Positions 28,396 through 37,990 of a stretch of DNA of 59,345 nucleotides are shown here, one piece after another. The notes below the pieces were generated by a model. It did no database searches and was not told the DNA's origin. It saw only the letters and a program-made list of their open reading frames with translations. The stretch spans positions 1-59,345 of the forward strand of contig NZ_SJNT01000018.1 of NCBI RefSeq assembly GCF_004331035.1, written 5' to 3'. Positions within the stretch are counted from its first letter, which is position 1. Each line of letters starts with the position of its first letter. The position numbers were made by a program, and so were the translations under genes. The DNA is from Acinetobacter sp. ANC 4910. GTDB lineage: Bacteria > Pseudomonadota > Gammaproteobacteria > Pseudomonadales > Moraxellaceae.

Positions 28396-29748
28396 ATGCA
28401 AGCGAATTCGAACGATGTTTCACAAAGCACAACCTTACAATATGTGCACTGGTTTCGACATTCTGCACCCTACATCAATGCACACCGTAACAAAACCTTT
28501 GTCATCATGTTTGATGGTGAAGCGGTTCTGCACGAAAACTTCCAACATATTATTCACGATATTGCCTTGCTCAATTCATTGGGTATTCGGCTAATTCTGG
28601 TACACGGCGCTCGCCAACAAATCAATCAGAATTTAAAAAGTACTGGACTCAGTACCCCATTTCATCAACATCGTCGCATTACCACCCGAGAATCTTTGGG
28701 CTGTGTCATGAATGCCGTGGGTTCAGTCCGCCTACAAATCGAAGCTTTGTTGTCTATGGGATTGGCCAATTCGCCCATGTATGGTGCGCGTATTGATGTC
28801 GTTTCAGGTAATTTTATTACTGCTAAACCGTATGGCATCCGCGATGGCATTGATTTTCAACTGACGGGGGAAGTCCGCAGTGTCGATACCGATGCCATTC
28901 AAAAACATCTGCAACAACACAATATTGTGATGCTGGGTCCAGTAGGATATTCGACAACGGGCGAAGTCTTTAACTTACCTGCCGAAGAAGTGGCGACCAA
29001 AACCGCCATTAGCCTCAAAGCAGATAAATTGATTTTCCTAGGTAAACAGCATGGTCTACTCAATGCACAAGGCCAATTACAACGTGAAATTACCCCACAA
29101 CGCTTAGATCAGTATATTTTGCAATCTCAAGAACACAATCCTGAACTGGCACAGCAACTCCGCAGTGCACAAAATGCCTCACTCAAAGGCGTGCATCGCG
29201 TGCATCTGATTTCCTATACCTATGATGGGGCTTTACTCGAAGAACTGTTTACCCGTGATGGTTCAGGCACCATGGTCACAGATGCACATTATGAAGATGT
29301 ACGCATGGCCAATATTCAAGATGTCGGTGGACTGATCAATTTACTACGCCCACTCGAGGAAGATGGCATCTTGGTCTACCGTTCACGCGAACGTCTGGAA
29401 ACCGAAATCGAACAATTTGCGGTGATTGAACGCGATGGCATGATTCTGGCCTGTGCAGCCCTGTACCCTATTCCTGCACAAGAACACGAATTACGCTGTG
29501 CTGAAATTGCCTGTGTGGCCGTGCATCCGAGTTACCGAAAATCCAATCGTGGTAGTCAAATCCTGCACTATTTGGAAGGCAAAGCCCGCAGCATGGGCAT
29601 ACAACAGTTATTTGTTCTGACCACGCGTACTGCACACTGGTTTTTAGAACATGGTTTTGAAACCGCTAATGTTGATGATTTACCCAATGCCCGTCAGGCA
29701 TTGTATAACTATCAGCGCAATTCATTGGTGTTTAAAAAGCGGATTTAA
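28396..29748 (+). CDS. argA: N-acetylglutamate synthase (amino-acid N-acetyltransferase)
   Basis: 450 residues from the ATG at 28396, preceded by GAGATAGG. An N-terminal amino-acid kinase-like domain (IRLILVHGARQQIN; MLGPVGYSTTGEVFNL) is joined to a C-terminal GNAT domain (CVAVHPSYRKSNRGSQILHYLEGKA; FVLTTRTAHWFLEHGF). This is the classic ArgA architecture; it starts arginine synthesis and is usually inhibited by arginine through the kinase-like domain. Confidence 0.95.
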   Translation: MQANSNDVSQSTTLQYVHWFRHSAPYINAHRNKTFVIMFDGEAVLHENFQHIIHDIALLNSLGIRLILVHGARQQINQNLKSTGLSTPFHQHRRITTRESLGCVMNAVGSVRLQIEALLSMGLANSPMYGARIDVVSGNFITAKPYGIRDGIDFQLTGEVRSVDTDAIQKHLQQHNIVMLGPVGYSTTGEVFNLPAEEVATKTAISLKADKLIFLGKQHGLLNAQGQLQREITPQRLDQYILQSQEHNPELAQQLRSAQNASLKGVHRVHLISYTYDGALLEELFTRDGSGTMVTDAHYEDVRMANIQDVGGLINLLRPLEEDGILVYRSRERLETEIEQFAVIERDGMILACAALYPIPAQEHELRCAEIACVAVHPSYRKSNRGSQILHYLEGKARSMGIQQLFVLTTRTAHWFLEHGFETANVDDLPNARQALYNYQRNSLVFKKRI

Positions 29749-30183
29749 GTCGCTTTAGCCATTTCAACAACATTCACATGGATCACGATGACTTTACCTA
29801 GCTCACAAAAGGCGAAGTAAAGTCTATCTGAGATTGATCTTTTCACCTGAGCATCCATCCATGTGCGATTGCCTTAGTAGCATTTATGCAATCTATATCG
29901 TTTAGCGTGCTAATTCAGGTTGAATGCTATATTCCGCTACAGCATAAACTTATACAGATATCTTAATTATAAAATAAATCCAATAATTTCAATCAATTAA
30001 ATAAATACAAATTGATATTCTATTTTTCTTATAAATCAACTTTAACGCTAAGTTTTGCATTTTTTTATTTATCTTTTTTTTTCATGACCAATCCCTTTTT
30101 TTTTATTTTTTCCGCAAAAGAAAGCGCTATAGCGTATCTGCTCAAGCTTATCGCAACTTAAATTACAACGGAGCACGTCGAAC
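29749..30183. other. Non-coding stretch between argA and the ssu operon
   Basis: 435 bases without a convincing gene. A 37-codon minus-strand frame (29745-29858) begins MDAQVKRSISDRLYF and ends VVEMAKAT; it has no recognised family and could be a relic. Bases 29940-30110 are very AT-rich. A perfect 10-base palindrome CGCTATAGCG lies at 30125-30134, about 50 bases before ssuA, in a position suited to an operator. No terminator for argA is evident. Confidence 0.5.
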
Positions 30184-31149
30184 ATGAGCAAGCCATCTTT
30201 TACTTCAACACGTCCATGGATTCTTTTGACTGTTGTGGCTGGCAGCATGCTCATGGCGGGCTGTACCCCGAAAAAAGTTGAAACCACCACTTTAAATATT
30301 GGTTTTCAAAAGTACGGCATCTTACCGATTGTGAAAGCCCGCGGCACTTTAGAGCAAGCTTTGGCAGCACAAGGCGTACAGGTGAAATGGGTCGAGTTTC
30401 CAGCAGGTCCTCAATTACTGGAAGGGCTGAATGTTGGCAGTGTAGCGTTGGGCGAAGCAGGTGAAGCACCACCCATTTTTGCCCAAGCTGCCAACTCGAA
30501 TTTAGTTTACCTCGCCAATCAGCCACCCGCACCACAAGCAGAAGCCCTGATTGTGCCGAAAACCTCGAACCTTAAAACCATTCAAGATTTGAAAGGTAAG
30601 CGTGTAGTGCTGAACAAAGGCTCCAACGTACATTATTTACTGTTAAAAGTGCTTGAAGCCAATCAGCTCAAACTCTCCGATATTAACGTAGTGTACCTGC
30701 CACCTGCGGATGCTCGTGCCGCTTTTGAACGTGGTGCAGTCGATGCATGGGTCATTTGGGACCCATTCTTTGCCGCAGCCGAGCAACAGCTTGGGGCACG
30801 TGTACTCGCTACGGGTAAAAATCTAGTCAACAATCATCAGTTTTATTTGGCAGATCGCAAATTTGCACAACAACATCCTGACATTTTAAAAACGGTGGTG
30901 AATGAATTAAATCAGACCACCACGTGGGTATCACAGCATCAACAACAGGCGGCTCAGTTGCTACAACAACCGACAGGCTTGCCCGTTGAAGTCTTAAACC
31001 GTTCGATCTCTCGCATGGGATTGGGAGTTCAACCCATTTCTGACCAAGTGGCAAAACAACAGCAATTTGTCGCAGATGCTTTTTATCAACAAAAGCTGAT
31101 TCCGAACAAAATTGACATTCAAACTGCGCTCTTAAAAACGACACCATAA
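30184..31149 (+). CDS. ssuA: Sulfonate ABC transporter substrate-binding lipoprotein (SsuA-like)
   Basis: 321 residues. A signal peptide ends at the lipobox LMAGC, so it is tethered rather than free. The type II binding-protein fold shows LNIGFQKYGILPIVKA, EFPAGPQLLEGLNVGSV, APPIFAQAA, LKGKRVVLNKGSNVHYLL and YLPPADARAAFERGAVDAWVIWDP, all SsuA/TauA features. It feeds aliphatic sulfonates to the SsuBC permease. A GGAG site precedes the ATG. It is the first of five ssu genes. Confidence 0.9.
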   Translation: MSKPSFTSTRPWILLTVVAGSMLMAGCTPKKVETTTLNIGFQKYGILPIVKARGTLEQALAAQGVQVKWVEFPAGPQLLEGLNVGSVALGEAGEAPPIFAQAANSNLVYLANQPPAPQAEALIVPKTSNLKTIQDLKGKRVVLNKGSNVHYLLLKVLEANQLKLSDINVVYLPPADARAAFERGAVDAWVIWDPFFAAAEQQLGARVLATGKNLVNNHQFYLADRKFAQQHPDILKTVVNELNQTTTWVSQHQQQAAQLLQQPTGLPVEVLNRSISRMGLGVQPISDQVAKQQQFVADAFYQQKLIPNKIDIQTALLKTTP

Positions 31150-31166
31150 TAATGAGGAACAGCAAA

Positions 31167-32162
31167 GTGAACTCACTTAAAACAATAACTTTCGTTGGCA
31201 TTACTGCACTGAGCCTTGCGCTGAGTGCTTGCCAAAAATCTGAATCGAGTCAGACCCAAGCTGCCACCCAAAATAAAGTGGAATCGGTAGATACACTTTC
31301 TATTGGCTACCAAAAATCTTCCCTAAATTTGTTAGTGGCGCGTCAGCAAAAGTTGTTTGAACAGGAATTTCCTCACGCCAAAATTGAATGGAAAGAGTTC
31401 CCTGCGGGTCCGCAAATGTTAGAAGCTCTAGCGGTAGGTGCTGTTGATTTTGGAGCCGTAGGCAATACTCCCCCCATTTTTGCTCAAGCGGCAGGTAAAG
31501 ACTTAAGTTATGTCGGTTATGAGCTAGTGCCTGCCAACTCTCAGGCATTACTGATTCCCAAAAGCAGTGGCATTCAGTCCATTCAAGAGCTAAAAGGCAA
31601 ACGCATTGCGGTACAGAAAGGTTCAAGTGCACATGAGTTACTCGCCAAAATTTTGCAAAAAGCGGATTTAAGTTGGCAGGACATTCAACCAATTTGGCTA
31701 CCCCCTGCGGATGCACGCGCCGCCTTTGACAAACAGTCGATTGATGCTTGGGCCATTTGGGAACCCTACCTTAGCGCGGCGGAGCAAGATGCACACGCCA
31801 AAGTGCTGATTGATGGGACCGCCTTCCCAAAAACCTACTCCTTTTATATTGGTAACCCAAAATTCATCGCGGCACATCCTCAAGCAACTGCACAGTTTTT
31901 ACATGGCTTGAATCAGGCCGATCAATGGGTATTAAAAAATCAGCCGCAAGCCTTAAGCGTCTATACCCAAAGTACGGGATTACAAACTTCGATTGCCCAA
32001 CGCGTAATTGATAAGCGCCTGAAACCATCGCCGATTCATACCTTAACCCCTGAAGTGGTGCAAGCGCAGCAACAAATCGCAGATCTGTTCCAACAGGTTC
32101 AATTGATTCCGAAAAACATTCAAGTTCAAACCACCGTTTGGGCAGCACCTAAAACTCACTAA
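31167..32162 (+). CDS. ssuA: Second sulfonate ABC substrate-binding lipoprotein (SsuA-like)
   Basis: I favour the GTG at 31167, which has GAGGA upstream; an ATG at 31152 is in frame and would contain that ribosome site. 331 residues with lipobox LALSAC. It shares the EFPAGPQMLEALAVGAVDFG, PPIFAQAAGKDLSYV and LPPADARAAFDKQSIDAWAIWEP blocks with the preceding gene, so the two are diverged tandem paralogues. Presumably it has a different sulfonate range for the same permease. Confidence 0.88.
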   Translation: MNSLKTITFVGITALSLALSACQKSESSQTQAATQNKVESVDTLSIGYQKSSLNLLVARQQKLFEQEFPHAKIEWKEFPAGPQMLEALAVGAVDFGAVGNTPPIFAQAAGKDLSYVGYELVPANSQALLIPKSSGIQSIQELKGKRIAVQKGSSAHELLAKILQKADLSWQDIQPIWLPPADARAAFDKQSIDAWAIWEPYLSAAEQDAHAKVLIDGTAFPKTYSFYIGNPKFIAAHPQATAQFLHGLNQADQWVLKNQPQALSVYTQSTGLQTSIAQRVIDKRLKPSPIHTLTPEVVQAQQQIADLFQQVQLIPKNIQVQTTVWAAPKTH

Positions 32163-32189
32163 TCTGTAGAAATTGTAAGGATATTGATA

Positions 32190-33365
32190 ATGAAAATTTT
32201 CTGGTTTATTCCCACACATGGTGACAGTCGTTATTTAGGAACCAGCAAAGGCGCGCGCCAAGTCGATCATGCTTATATGAAGCAAATTGCAGTTGCAGTG
32301 GACAATTTAGGCTATGAAGGTGTGCTGATCCCAACGGGACGTTCATGTGAAGATCCATGGATTACTGCGGCCAGTTTAATTGATGCAACCAAGAATCTGA
32401 AGTTTCTAGTGGCACTACGCCCAGGGGTAACCACACCTGCTTTAGCGGCGCGTATGGCAGCAACCTTTGACCGTTTATCCAATGGACGTGTCTTGTTAAA
32501 TCTAGTGACGGGTGGTGACGAACAAGAGCTTAAAGGTGATGGCATTTATGAAGACCATGCCACCCGTTATGAAACTGCCAGCGAATACACCAAAATCTGG
32601 CGTGAGATTCTGACCCGTTCACACACAGGTGAATCTTTCAGTTTTCATGGAGAACACTTAAAAGTTGATGATGCCAAGCTACTCTATCCACCTGTGCAAC
32701 AGCCATACCCGCCTTTATGGTTTGGTGGTTCTTCAGAAGCAGCCATTGAACTGGCAACCGAACAGGTCGATACCTATTTAACATGGGGTGAACCACCCGT
32801 AGCAGTCAAAGAAAAAATTGAAAATGTCCGCGCTAAAGCCGCTGCAAAAGGACGCCAACTTAACTACGGTATTCGTCTGCATGTGATTGTGCGTGAGACC
32901 AACGAAGAAGCATGGAAAGCAGCCGATGAGCTGATTCAGTATGTCGATGATACGACCATTGAAGCGGCACAACAAAAGTTCAAACAAATGGACTCTGTGG
33001 GGCAGCGTCGTATGGCTGAACTGCATAATGGTGATCGCAGCAAACTTGAAGTGTCACCAAACTTATGGGCAGGGGTTGGACTGGTACGTGGCGGAGCGGG
33101 TACAGCTTTGGTAGGTGACCCGCAAACTGTGGCAGATCGAATTCAGGAATATGCCGATTTGGGCATCAGCACCTTTATTTTTTCTGGCTATCCGCACTTG
33201 GAAGAATCGATTCGCTTTGCCGAACTGGTGTTCCCTTTATTGCCTTTAGAAACACGAAAAAAATTGACGCAACCAAATCTGACTGGACCTTTTGGAGAAA
33301 TTGTCGCCAACAATTATGTGCCGAATCAGACCCCAGTTTCGCGTCCAATTAAGGAGCCTGCCTAA
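32190..33365 (+). CDS. ssuD: FMNH2-dependent alkanesulfonate monooxygenase
   Basis: 391 residues from the ATG at 32190. It is a bacterial luciferase-like enzyme: [55 protein letters not shown] and [14 protein letters not shown] are SsuD hallmarks. It releases sulfite from alkanesulfonates using reduced flavin. No ssuE flavin reductase is present in this operon, so a reductase elsewhere must supply FMNH2. Its stop overlaps the ssuC start. Confidence 0.94.
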   Translation: MKIFWFIPTHGDSRYLGTSKGARQVDHAYMKQIAVAVDNLGYEGVLIPTGRSCEDPWITAASLIDATKNLKFLVALRPGVTTPALAARMAATFDRLSNGRVLLNLVTGGDEQELKGDGIYEDHATRYETASEYTKIWREILTRSHTGESFSFHGEHLKVDDAKLLYPPVQQPYPPLWFGGSSEAAIELATEQVDTYLTWGEPPVAVKEKIENVRAKAAAKGRQLNYGIRLHVIVRETNEEAWKAADELIQYVDDTTIEAAQQKFKQMDSVGQRRMAELHNGDRSKLEVSPNLWAGVGLVRGGAGTALVGDPQTVADRIQEYADLGISTFIFSGYPHLEESIRFAELVFPLLPLETRKKLTQPNLTGPFGEIVANNYVPNQTPVSRPIKEPA

Positions 33366-34180
33366 TGTCCAAAAGTACTGCGGCTGAAACTTTCCCAAAA
33401 CGGAAAGTTTCACGTGGAACAAACTTTGGGCAGCGTTTGCTGCCTTGGTTGTTCCCTTTTTTACTGATTCTAATCTGGCAAATTGCATCGAGTACAGGTT
33501 TGCTACAAAGTCGAATTTTACCTGCACCGACTACGGTCATCAGTGCCTTCTGGCATTTACTGATCAGTGGTGAACTTTGGCATCATGTCAAAGTTAGCGC
33601 AGGACGTGCCTTATTAGGACTGGCTGTTGGTGGTGGCTTAGGTTTATTGCTGGGCTTACTCAACGGTTCTTCCAAAATAGCTTCAACCCTACTCGATACC
33701 ACCTTGCAGATGATCCGAAATATCCCTGCCCTTGCGCTAATTCCATTGGTCATTCTCTGGTTCGGGATCGATGAAACCGCAAAACTGTTTTTGGTGGCGG
33801 TTGGGGTATTTTTCCCGATTTATATCAACACCTACCACGGCATTCGCTCGGTCGATCCTCAATTGATTGAAATGGGCAAAAGCTACGGACTCAGCCGCTG
33901 GGAATTATATAAAAATATTATTTTACCTGGGGCAATGCCCTCCATTTTAGTTGGCTTACGCTTTGCACTCGGCTTGGTTTGGGTCTTACTCATTGTCGCG
34001 GAAACCATTTCTGCCCAAGCGGGTATTGGTTATATGACCATGAATGCACGTGAATTTTTACAGACCGATGTGGTTCTGGTCGGCATCTTACTCTATGCCC
34101 TATTAGGTAAACTGGCAGATGTGCTAGCAGTCAGTTTAGAAAAATACTTATTGCGCTGGCACCCAGGCTATCAAAAATAA
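33365..34180 (+). CDS. ssuC: Sulfonate ABC transporter permease
   Basis: 271 residues with about six membrane helices and the ABC-permease EAA loop [25 protein letters not shown]. The start ATG overlaps the ssuD stop (TAATG). It is the membrane channel for the SsuB ATPase and the two SsuA proteins. Confidence 0.92.
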   Translation: MSKSTAAETFPKRKVSRGTNFGQRLLPWLFPFLLILIWQIASSTGLLQSRILPAPTTVISAFWHLLISGELWHHVKVSAGRALLGLAVGGGLGLLLGLLNGSSKIASTLLDTTLQMIRNIPALALIPLVILWFGIDETAKLFLVAVGVFFPIYINTYHGIRSVDPQLIEMGKSYGLSRWELYKNIILPGAMPSILVGLRFALGLVWVLLIVAETISAQAGIGYMTMNAREFLQTDVVLVGILLYALLGKLADVLAVSLEKYLLRWHPGYQK

Positions 34181-34190
34181 GGAGCCGAAA

Positions 34191-34997
34191 ATGACAGATC
34201 TCAGTATAGGCCAGCATGTTGCTGAACAGATTCAACACCCACAATCACCACAGGCAGATATCCAACCGAATGCCTTGATTGGTGCGGAAATTCTGATTGA
34301 ACAACTCTATAAGTTTTATGGTGATGTCAAAGTTCTTGAAGATTTAGATCTCCATATTCAACCTGGAGAGTTTCTTGCAATTGTCGGGCGTAGTGGTTGT
34401 GGCAAAAGTACCTTATTAAGACTGATTGCTGACTTAGAACAACCGAGCTACGGCGAAATTAAATTCAAGTCCGCTCGCCATTTGCGTGAAGGCATTACCA
34501 GTGACGATATTCGGGTTATGTTTCAGGACCCACGTCTGCTGCCTTGGCGCAGTATTGAACAGAATGTGCAGCTTGGACTCAACAAAGACGCGCATGCACA
34601 TGCCACTGCATTATTAGAAAAAGTCGGTTTAAAAGAAAAAGCACCTCTTTGGCCTGCACAACTTTCAGGCGGACAGCGCCAACGCACGGCGCTGGCACGT
34701 GCATTGTCCCATCAACCCCGCGTGTTGTTATTAGATGAACCGCTTGGTGCTCTCGATGCCTTAACTCGACTGGAAATGCAAAATCTGATTGAAAAGCTAT
34801 GGCGAGAACAAGGCTTTACCGCCGTTTTAGTCACCCATGATGTCAGTGAAGCGGTACAACTGGCAGACCGTATTATTCTACTCGACAAAGGCCATATTGC
34901 CCGTCAGTTTCAGGTAGACCTACCACGCCCACGTGAAAAAAATCTGCGTTTTGCTGAACTTGAACAGCAAGTCTTGAATGCCGTACTCGCCACTTAA
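34191..34997 (+). CDS. ssuB: Sulfonate ABC transporter ATP-binding protein
   Basis: 268 residues. Walker A is GRSGCGKST, the signature motif is [15 protein letters not shown], and Walker B is [12 protein letters not shown] followed by the switch His in VTHD. The N-terminal 30 residues before the ATPase core are a variable extension. It is the last gene of the ssu operon, 10 bases after ssuC. Confidence 0.93.
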   Translation: MTDLSIGQHVAEQIQHPQSPQADIQPNALIGAEILIEQLYKFYGDVKVLEDLDLHIQPGEFLAIVGRSGCGKSTLLRLIADLEQPSYGEIKFKSARHLREGITSDDIRVMFQDPRLLPWRSIEQNVQLGLNKDAHAHATALLEKVGLKEKAPLWPAQLSGGQRQRTALARALSHQPRVLLLDEPLGALDALTRLEMQNLIEKLWREQGFTAVLVTHDVSEAVQLADRIILLDKGHIARQFQVDLPRPREKNLRFAELEQQVLNAVLAT

Positions 34998-35003
34998 ATA
35001 ATA

Positions 35004-35041
35004 TTTTTGCTCCAAGCTTAAAACCAAGATTGGAGCAAAAA
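35004..35041. repeat. Inverted repeat after ssuB
   Basis: 12-base arms TTTTTGCTCCAA / TTGGAGCAAAAA with a 14-base loop. There is no T-run after the hairpin on either strand, so it is not a canonical terminator, but it could protect the 3' end of the ssu transcript. Confidence 0.5.
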
Positions 35042-35295
35042 TGCTAAGTGAAAGGGATCAATCACATTCGCCACACTGTCATCAAACTGTAATATTTGAA
35101 ATAAAAAATGACCCAAATTGATGCATTTTCCAGCTCCGCTATCCTTTTGATTTTTTTAATGGAATGAATGTGAAATCGCGCACTGTTTTTTTATCTGTAA
35201 AATGCACGATTTCATCAAATTACCTGATTTGTTGATGCACAAATCTGATGATTTGCCGTACAATTTGAGCTTCCCTGAATTTTTTAAAGCTACGA

Positions 35296-35919
35296 ATGGA
35301 ACAAAAAAAGAGTACTCAAAAGCGCCATCAATTGCTGAATGCCGCACTTGATGTTTTTTCCTTATATGGATTTAACGGGGCTAGTTTAGATGAAATTGCT
35401 CAACTTGCAGAAATGCATAAGTCGAACATTTTTTACTACTATGAAAATAAAGAAGCACTGTATGTTGAAGTGCTAACCACTGTTTTACAAAAATGGTTAG
35501 CGCCTCTGCAAATGCTCGAATCAGAGCTTGAGCCGACAGAAGCCATTACCAATTACTTAATGCAAAAAATTGAGCTGTCGCGCACTCAGCCCAAAGCATC
35601 ACGTTTGTTTGCCTTAGAAATTATCCAAGGTGCACCGCATATCTTAGAAATTCTCAAAGGACCGCTTAAGAAACTGGTCAAGCGCAAAGCCAAAGTCATT
35701 AGCATGTGGCAAGAACAAGGTAAAATTTCAGCAGATATCGATCCTGAATTGCTCATTCTCAATATCTGGGCTGTGACGCAAAACTACGCCGACTTTGCGA
35801 CTCAAATGGAAATGGTAACAGGTAAAACTTTACGCAACCGCAGTATGCAACAACGCGTCATTCAACATACCGTTCATATGATGCTATACGGCATTCTACC
35901 GCGTGAGCAACACAACTAA
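35296..35919 (+). CDS. TetR-family regulator of the RutR type
   Basis: 207 residues. The N-terminal helix-turn-helix is AALDVFSLYGFNGASLDEIAQLAEMHKSNIFYYYENKEALY and the C-terminal domain (LFALEIIQGAPHI; QNYADFATQMEMVTG) matches the RutR/YcdC group. RutR senses uracil and controls pyrimidine use in E. coli. No rut genes are adjacent, and its partners here are unknown. It converges with a nucleosidase gene that also handles nucleosides. Confidence 0.82.
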   Translation: MEQKKSTQKRHQLLNAALDVFSLYGFNGASLDEIAQLAEMHKSNIFYYYENKEALYVEVLTTVLQKWLAPLQMLESELEPTEAITNYLMQKIELSRTQPKASRLFALEIIQGAPHILEILKGPLKKLVKRKAKVISMWQEQGKISADIDPELLILNIWAVTQNYADFATQMEMVTGKTLRNRSMQQRVIQHTVHMMLYGILPREQHN

Positions 35920-35972
35920 GCCCTATATTGATTTTGGCATACGACCATAGACGCCTATGGTCGCCGAGCCAA

Positions 35973-36542
35973 TTAAGTCGTAATAGACTGATATAACGAC
36001 AATAACTTTTTCGCCCCGAGCATTAAATTGTCTTCCCAATCAAGATGCGCGCTATCGTCTGCACCATCAGTAATATATTTGACTGAAATTAAACGTACCC
36101 CCAGTTTTTTACAGACTTTGGCCATGGCATAGCCTTCCATATCAACCAAATGACATGGGACTTTCGGTTGACCCACTTCAAAGCTATCCCCTGTTCCACA
36201 CACACCCTTCGGCAAATGGGCAAAATAGGGTTCTAGATCAATTGCCGCAGGATGGTCGTGATCCATAGGCGTTACCCCCACGGCAAAACCGAGCGGTGAA
36301 ACATCCATATCGCGCTGTACAAAGCTGGTGACTTCAACCAATGCATGACGGTCAAAGTGCGAACTGCCCGCACTACCAAGGTTTAATAAAGTTTTGCAGC
36401 CTGTCGCCTGAATCACTTCAAAGGCTTTAAATGCCGCATTGACTTTACCAATGCCACTGTAATGCACATCAATCTGTGCTTGCTCAAATAAACCTTTCGA
36501 CTCATTTGGTAGAGCCATAATCAGCGCCAAAGAAGATTTCAT
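35973..36542 (-). CDS. Purine/MTA-type nucleosidase (phosphorylase superfamily)
   Basis: Start placed at the ATG at 36542; the frame extends further to 36611 but adds a non-family hydrophobic stretch. 189 residues. ALIMALPNESKGLF at the N-terminus, SGIGKVNAAF, LNLGSAGSS and VDMEGYAMAKVCKKLGVRLISVKYITDGADD are signatures of the nucleoside phosphorylase/MTA-SAH nucleosidase fold, with the catalytic Asp in TDGADD. It is shorter than typical Pfs (about 230), so the substrate is uncertain. Confidence 0.75.
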   Translation of the reverse strand: MKSSLALIMALPNESKGLFEQAQIDVHYSGIGKVNAAFKAFEVIQATGCKTLLNLGSAGSSHFDRHALVEVTSFVQRDMDVSPLGFAVGVTPMDHDHPAAIDLEPYFAHLPKGVCGTGDSFEVGQPKVPCHLVDMEGYAMAKVCKKLGVRLISVKYITDGADDSAHLDWEDNLMLGAKKLLSLYQSITT

Positions 36543-36650
36543 TGCACTACTCAAAATCAGAATTGTGCTATTAAAAATCAAAACCACCCTGTGTGCAAAT
36601 TCTCCCGTCATCTATCTCTCAATGAGTTTTTTAACCCGTGCTGTGCAACT

Positions 36651-37781
36651 TTATTTTTGTTGCAGATACAGATTTAAACACGGTGAAAAGAAAAGCCGGC
36701 CTGCATAAAACCCAGCCACGGTTTTGCTCATGACCAATCCCCATAACAGCATCAACAATATTGCCAAGGCATAGCCGATATTCAGCAACCAATGAAGCTG
36801 CAATTGCTGGGCAAGTTGTAAAGTGGCCAAACTGAATACGCCTAAGGGAAAAGTCATACCCCACCAGCCTAAATTAAAAACCAAATGTGAACCCGCATGT
36901 TTCAGGGTAATCATGATCGCAATTCCTAACCACCACACCCCAAAACCAAGCAGTAACAAACTGCTCAAAAACCCTGCATGATGCAGAAATTCACCCAGTC
37001 CCGTAAAATGTGTTGCCTGTAGTACGCGAGCAGCCTGCTGCCCCAAAAGTAATAACGCCAATGCCCCAGTGCCAATGGGTCCAACTGCTAACCAGCCTGT
37101 CATGGCCAATTCCTGACTGGGCAATTGATGCAAGGCCAAACGCAAAAATAAAATACCCAAAATCAGCATGGCAGGAAAAACCGAAATGCCCCACAAAATA
37201 TAGCTGCCAAATAAAATACCCACGGCATGAGGAGTTACTGGCAAATGCTGCAACAACACCGCGCCCGAGGCTGCCGCCACTTCACACGCCACAATGGGTA
37301 AAAGCCAAACTGCGGTCATCTGTTGCAATTGATGGCGCTGACAACTAAACATGCAAAATGGCACCACAAACGCCACCATTAATGCTATCAATACATCGAC
37401 ATACCACAACCATTCAGCAACACCTATTACGGCTGCACCATACAACAGTACACCATATTTCAAAGCGCCATTAATCAGCGTCGCCAATGCCATTGGGATC
37501 GTACCTAAAAATAAACTCATACTGGGATGGGCAAAAATCTGCTTGGCTTCCAGTGGGTACAATAGCCAACGCAAACCATACAAACTGCTAAATAAGATAA
37601 AAAGCAGCCCATTGAACACCCACAACCCCGCACCCAATTGCCAGAAAATAGGATGCACAAGACTAAACTCCGCCAATACAATCGACAGAATGCCTGTCCC
37701 CATACAGACGGTAAACCAGTTCGGTGTAAACTGACGGATCACATCATGCCATTGTGGCAATTGATGAAAGGGCTTGTTCAT
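36651..37781 (-). CDS. SLAC1/TehA-family anion transporter (TDT family)
   Basis: 376 residues with about ten hydrophobic helices. FTPNWFTVCMGTGILSIVLAEF at the N-terminus is typical of the voltage-dependent anion channel/malate transport family (TehA, SLAC1, yeast sulfite pump Ssu1). The substrate could be a dicarboxylate, tellurite-linked anion or sulfite. Sulfite is attractive because the ssu operon 1.7 kb away produces it, but this is only context. It precedes the nucleosidase on the same strand. Confidence 0.8.
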   Translation of the reverse strand: MNKPFHQLPQWHDVIRQFTPNWFTVCMGTGILSIVLAEFSLVHPIFWQLGAGLWVFNGLLFILFSSLYGLRWLLYPLEAKQIFAHPSMSLFLGTIPMALATLINGALKYGVLLYGAAVIGVAEWLWYVDVLIALMVAFVVPFCMFSCQRHQLQQMTAVWLLPIVACEVAAASGAVLLQHLPVTPHAVGILFGSYILWGISVFPAMLILGILFLRLALHQLPSQELAMTGWLAVGPIGTGALALLLLGQQAARVLQATHFTGLGEFLHHAGFLSSLLLLGFGVWWLGIAIMITLKHAGSHLVFNLGWWGMTFPLGVFSLATLQLAQQLQLHWLLNIGYALAILLMLLWGLVMSKTVAGFYAGRLFFSPCLNLYLQQK

Positions 37782-37990
37782 GTGGCATCAACCCAAATTA
37801 AGAAGTTATGTTGATATTACAACCCATTTAAAATAAGAAAAATTGATTCTTTTTTATTTTTTAAATCATTTTTATTGATATTAATGCAATAGATCAATAA
37901 ATTTTTCTGGGTAAAAACACAACAGCAAGACGAATGCTCAAGAATATGGCAATATATAAGCCTGATTATTTTTCATTTATTGATTAGCCC

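Noticed and set aside
35004..35041. Hairpin after ssuB as intrinsic terminator
   Set aside because: The T-run is on the 5' side of the stem and A-run on the 3' side in both directions, so it is not a canonical terminator; kept as an inverted repeat.
37010..37734. Plus-strand frames inside the SLAC1 gene
   Set aside because: Antisense shadows; the minus-strand product is a clear membrane transporter.
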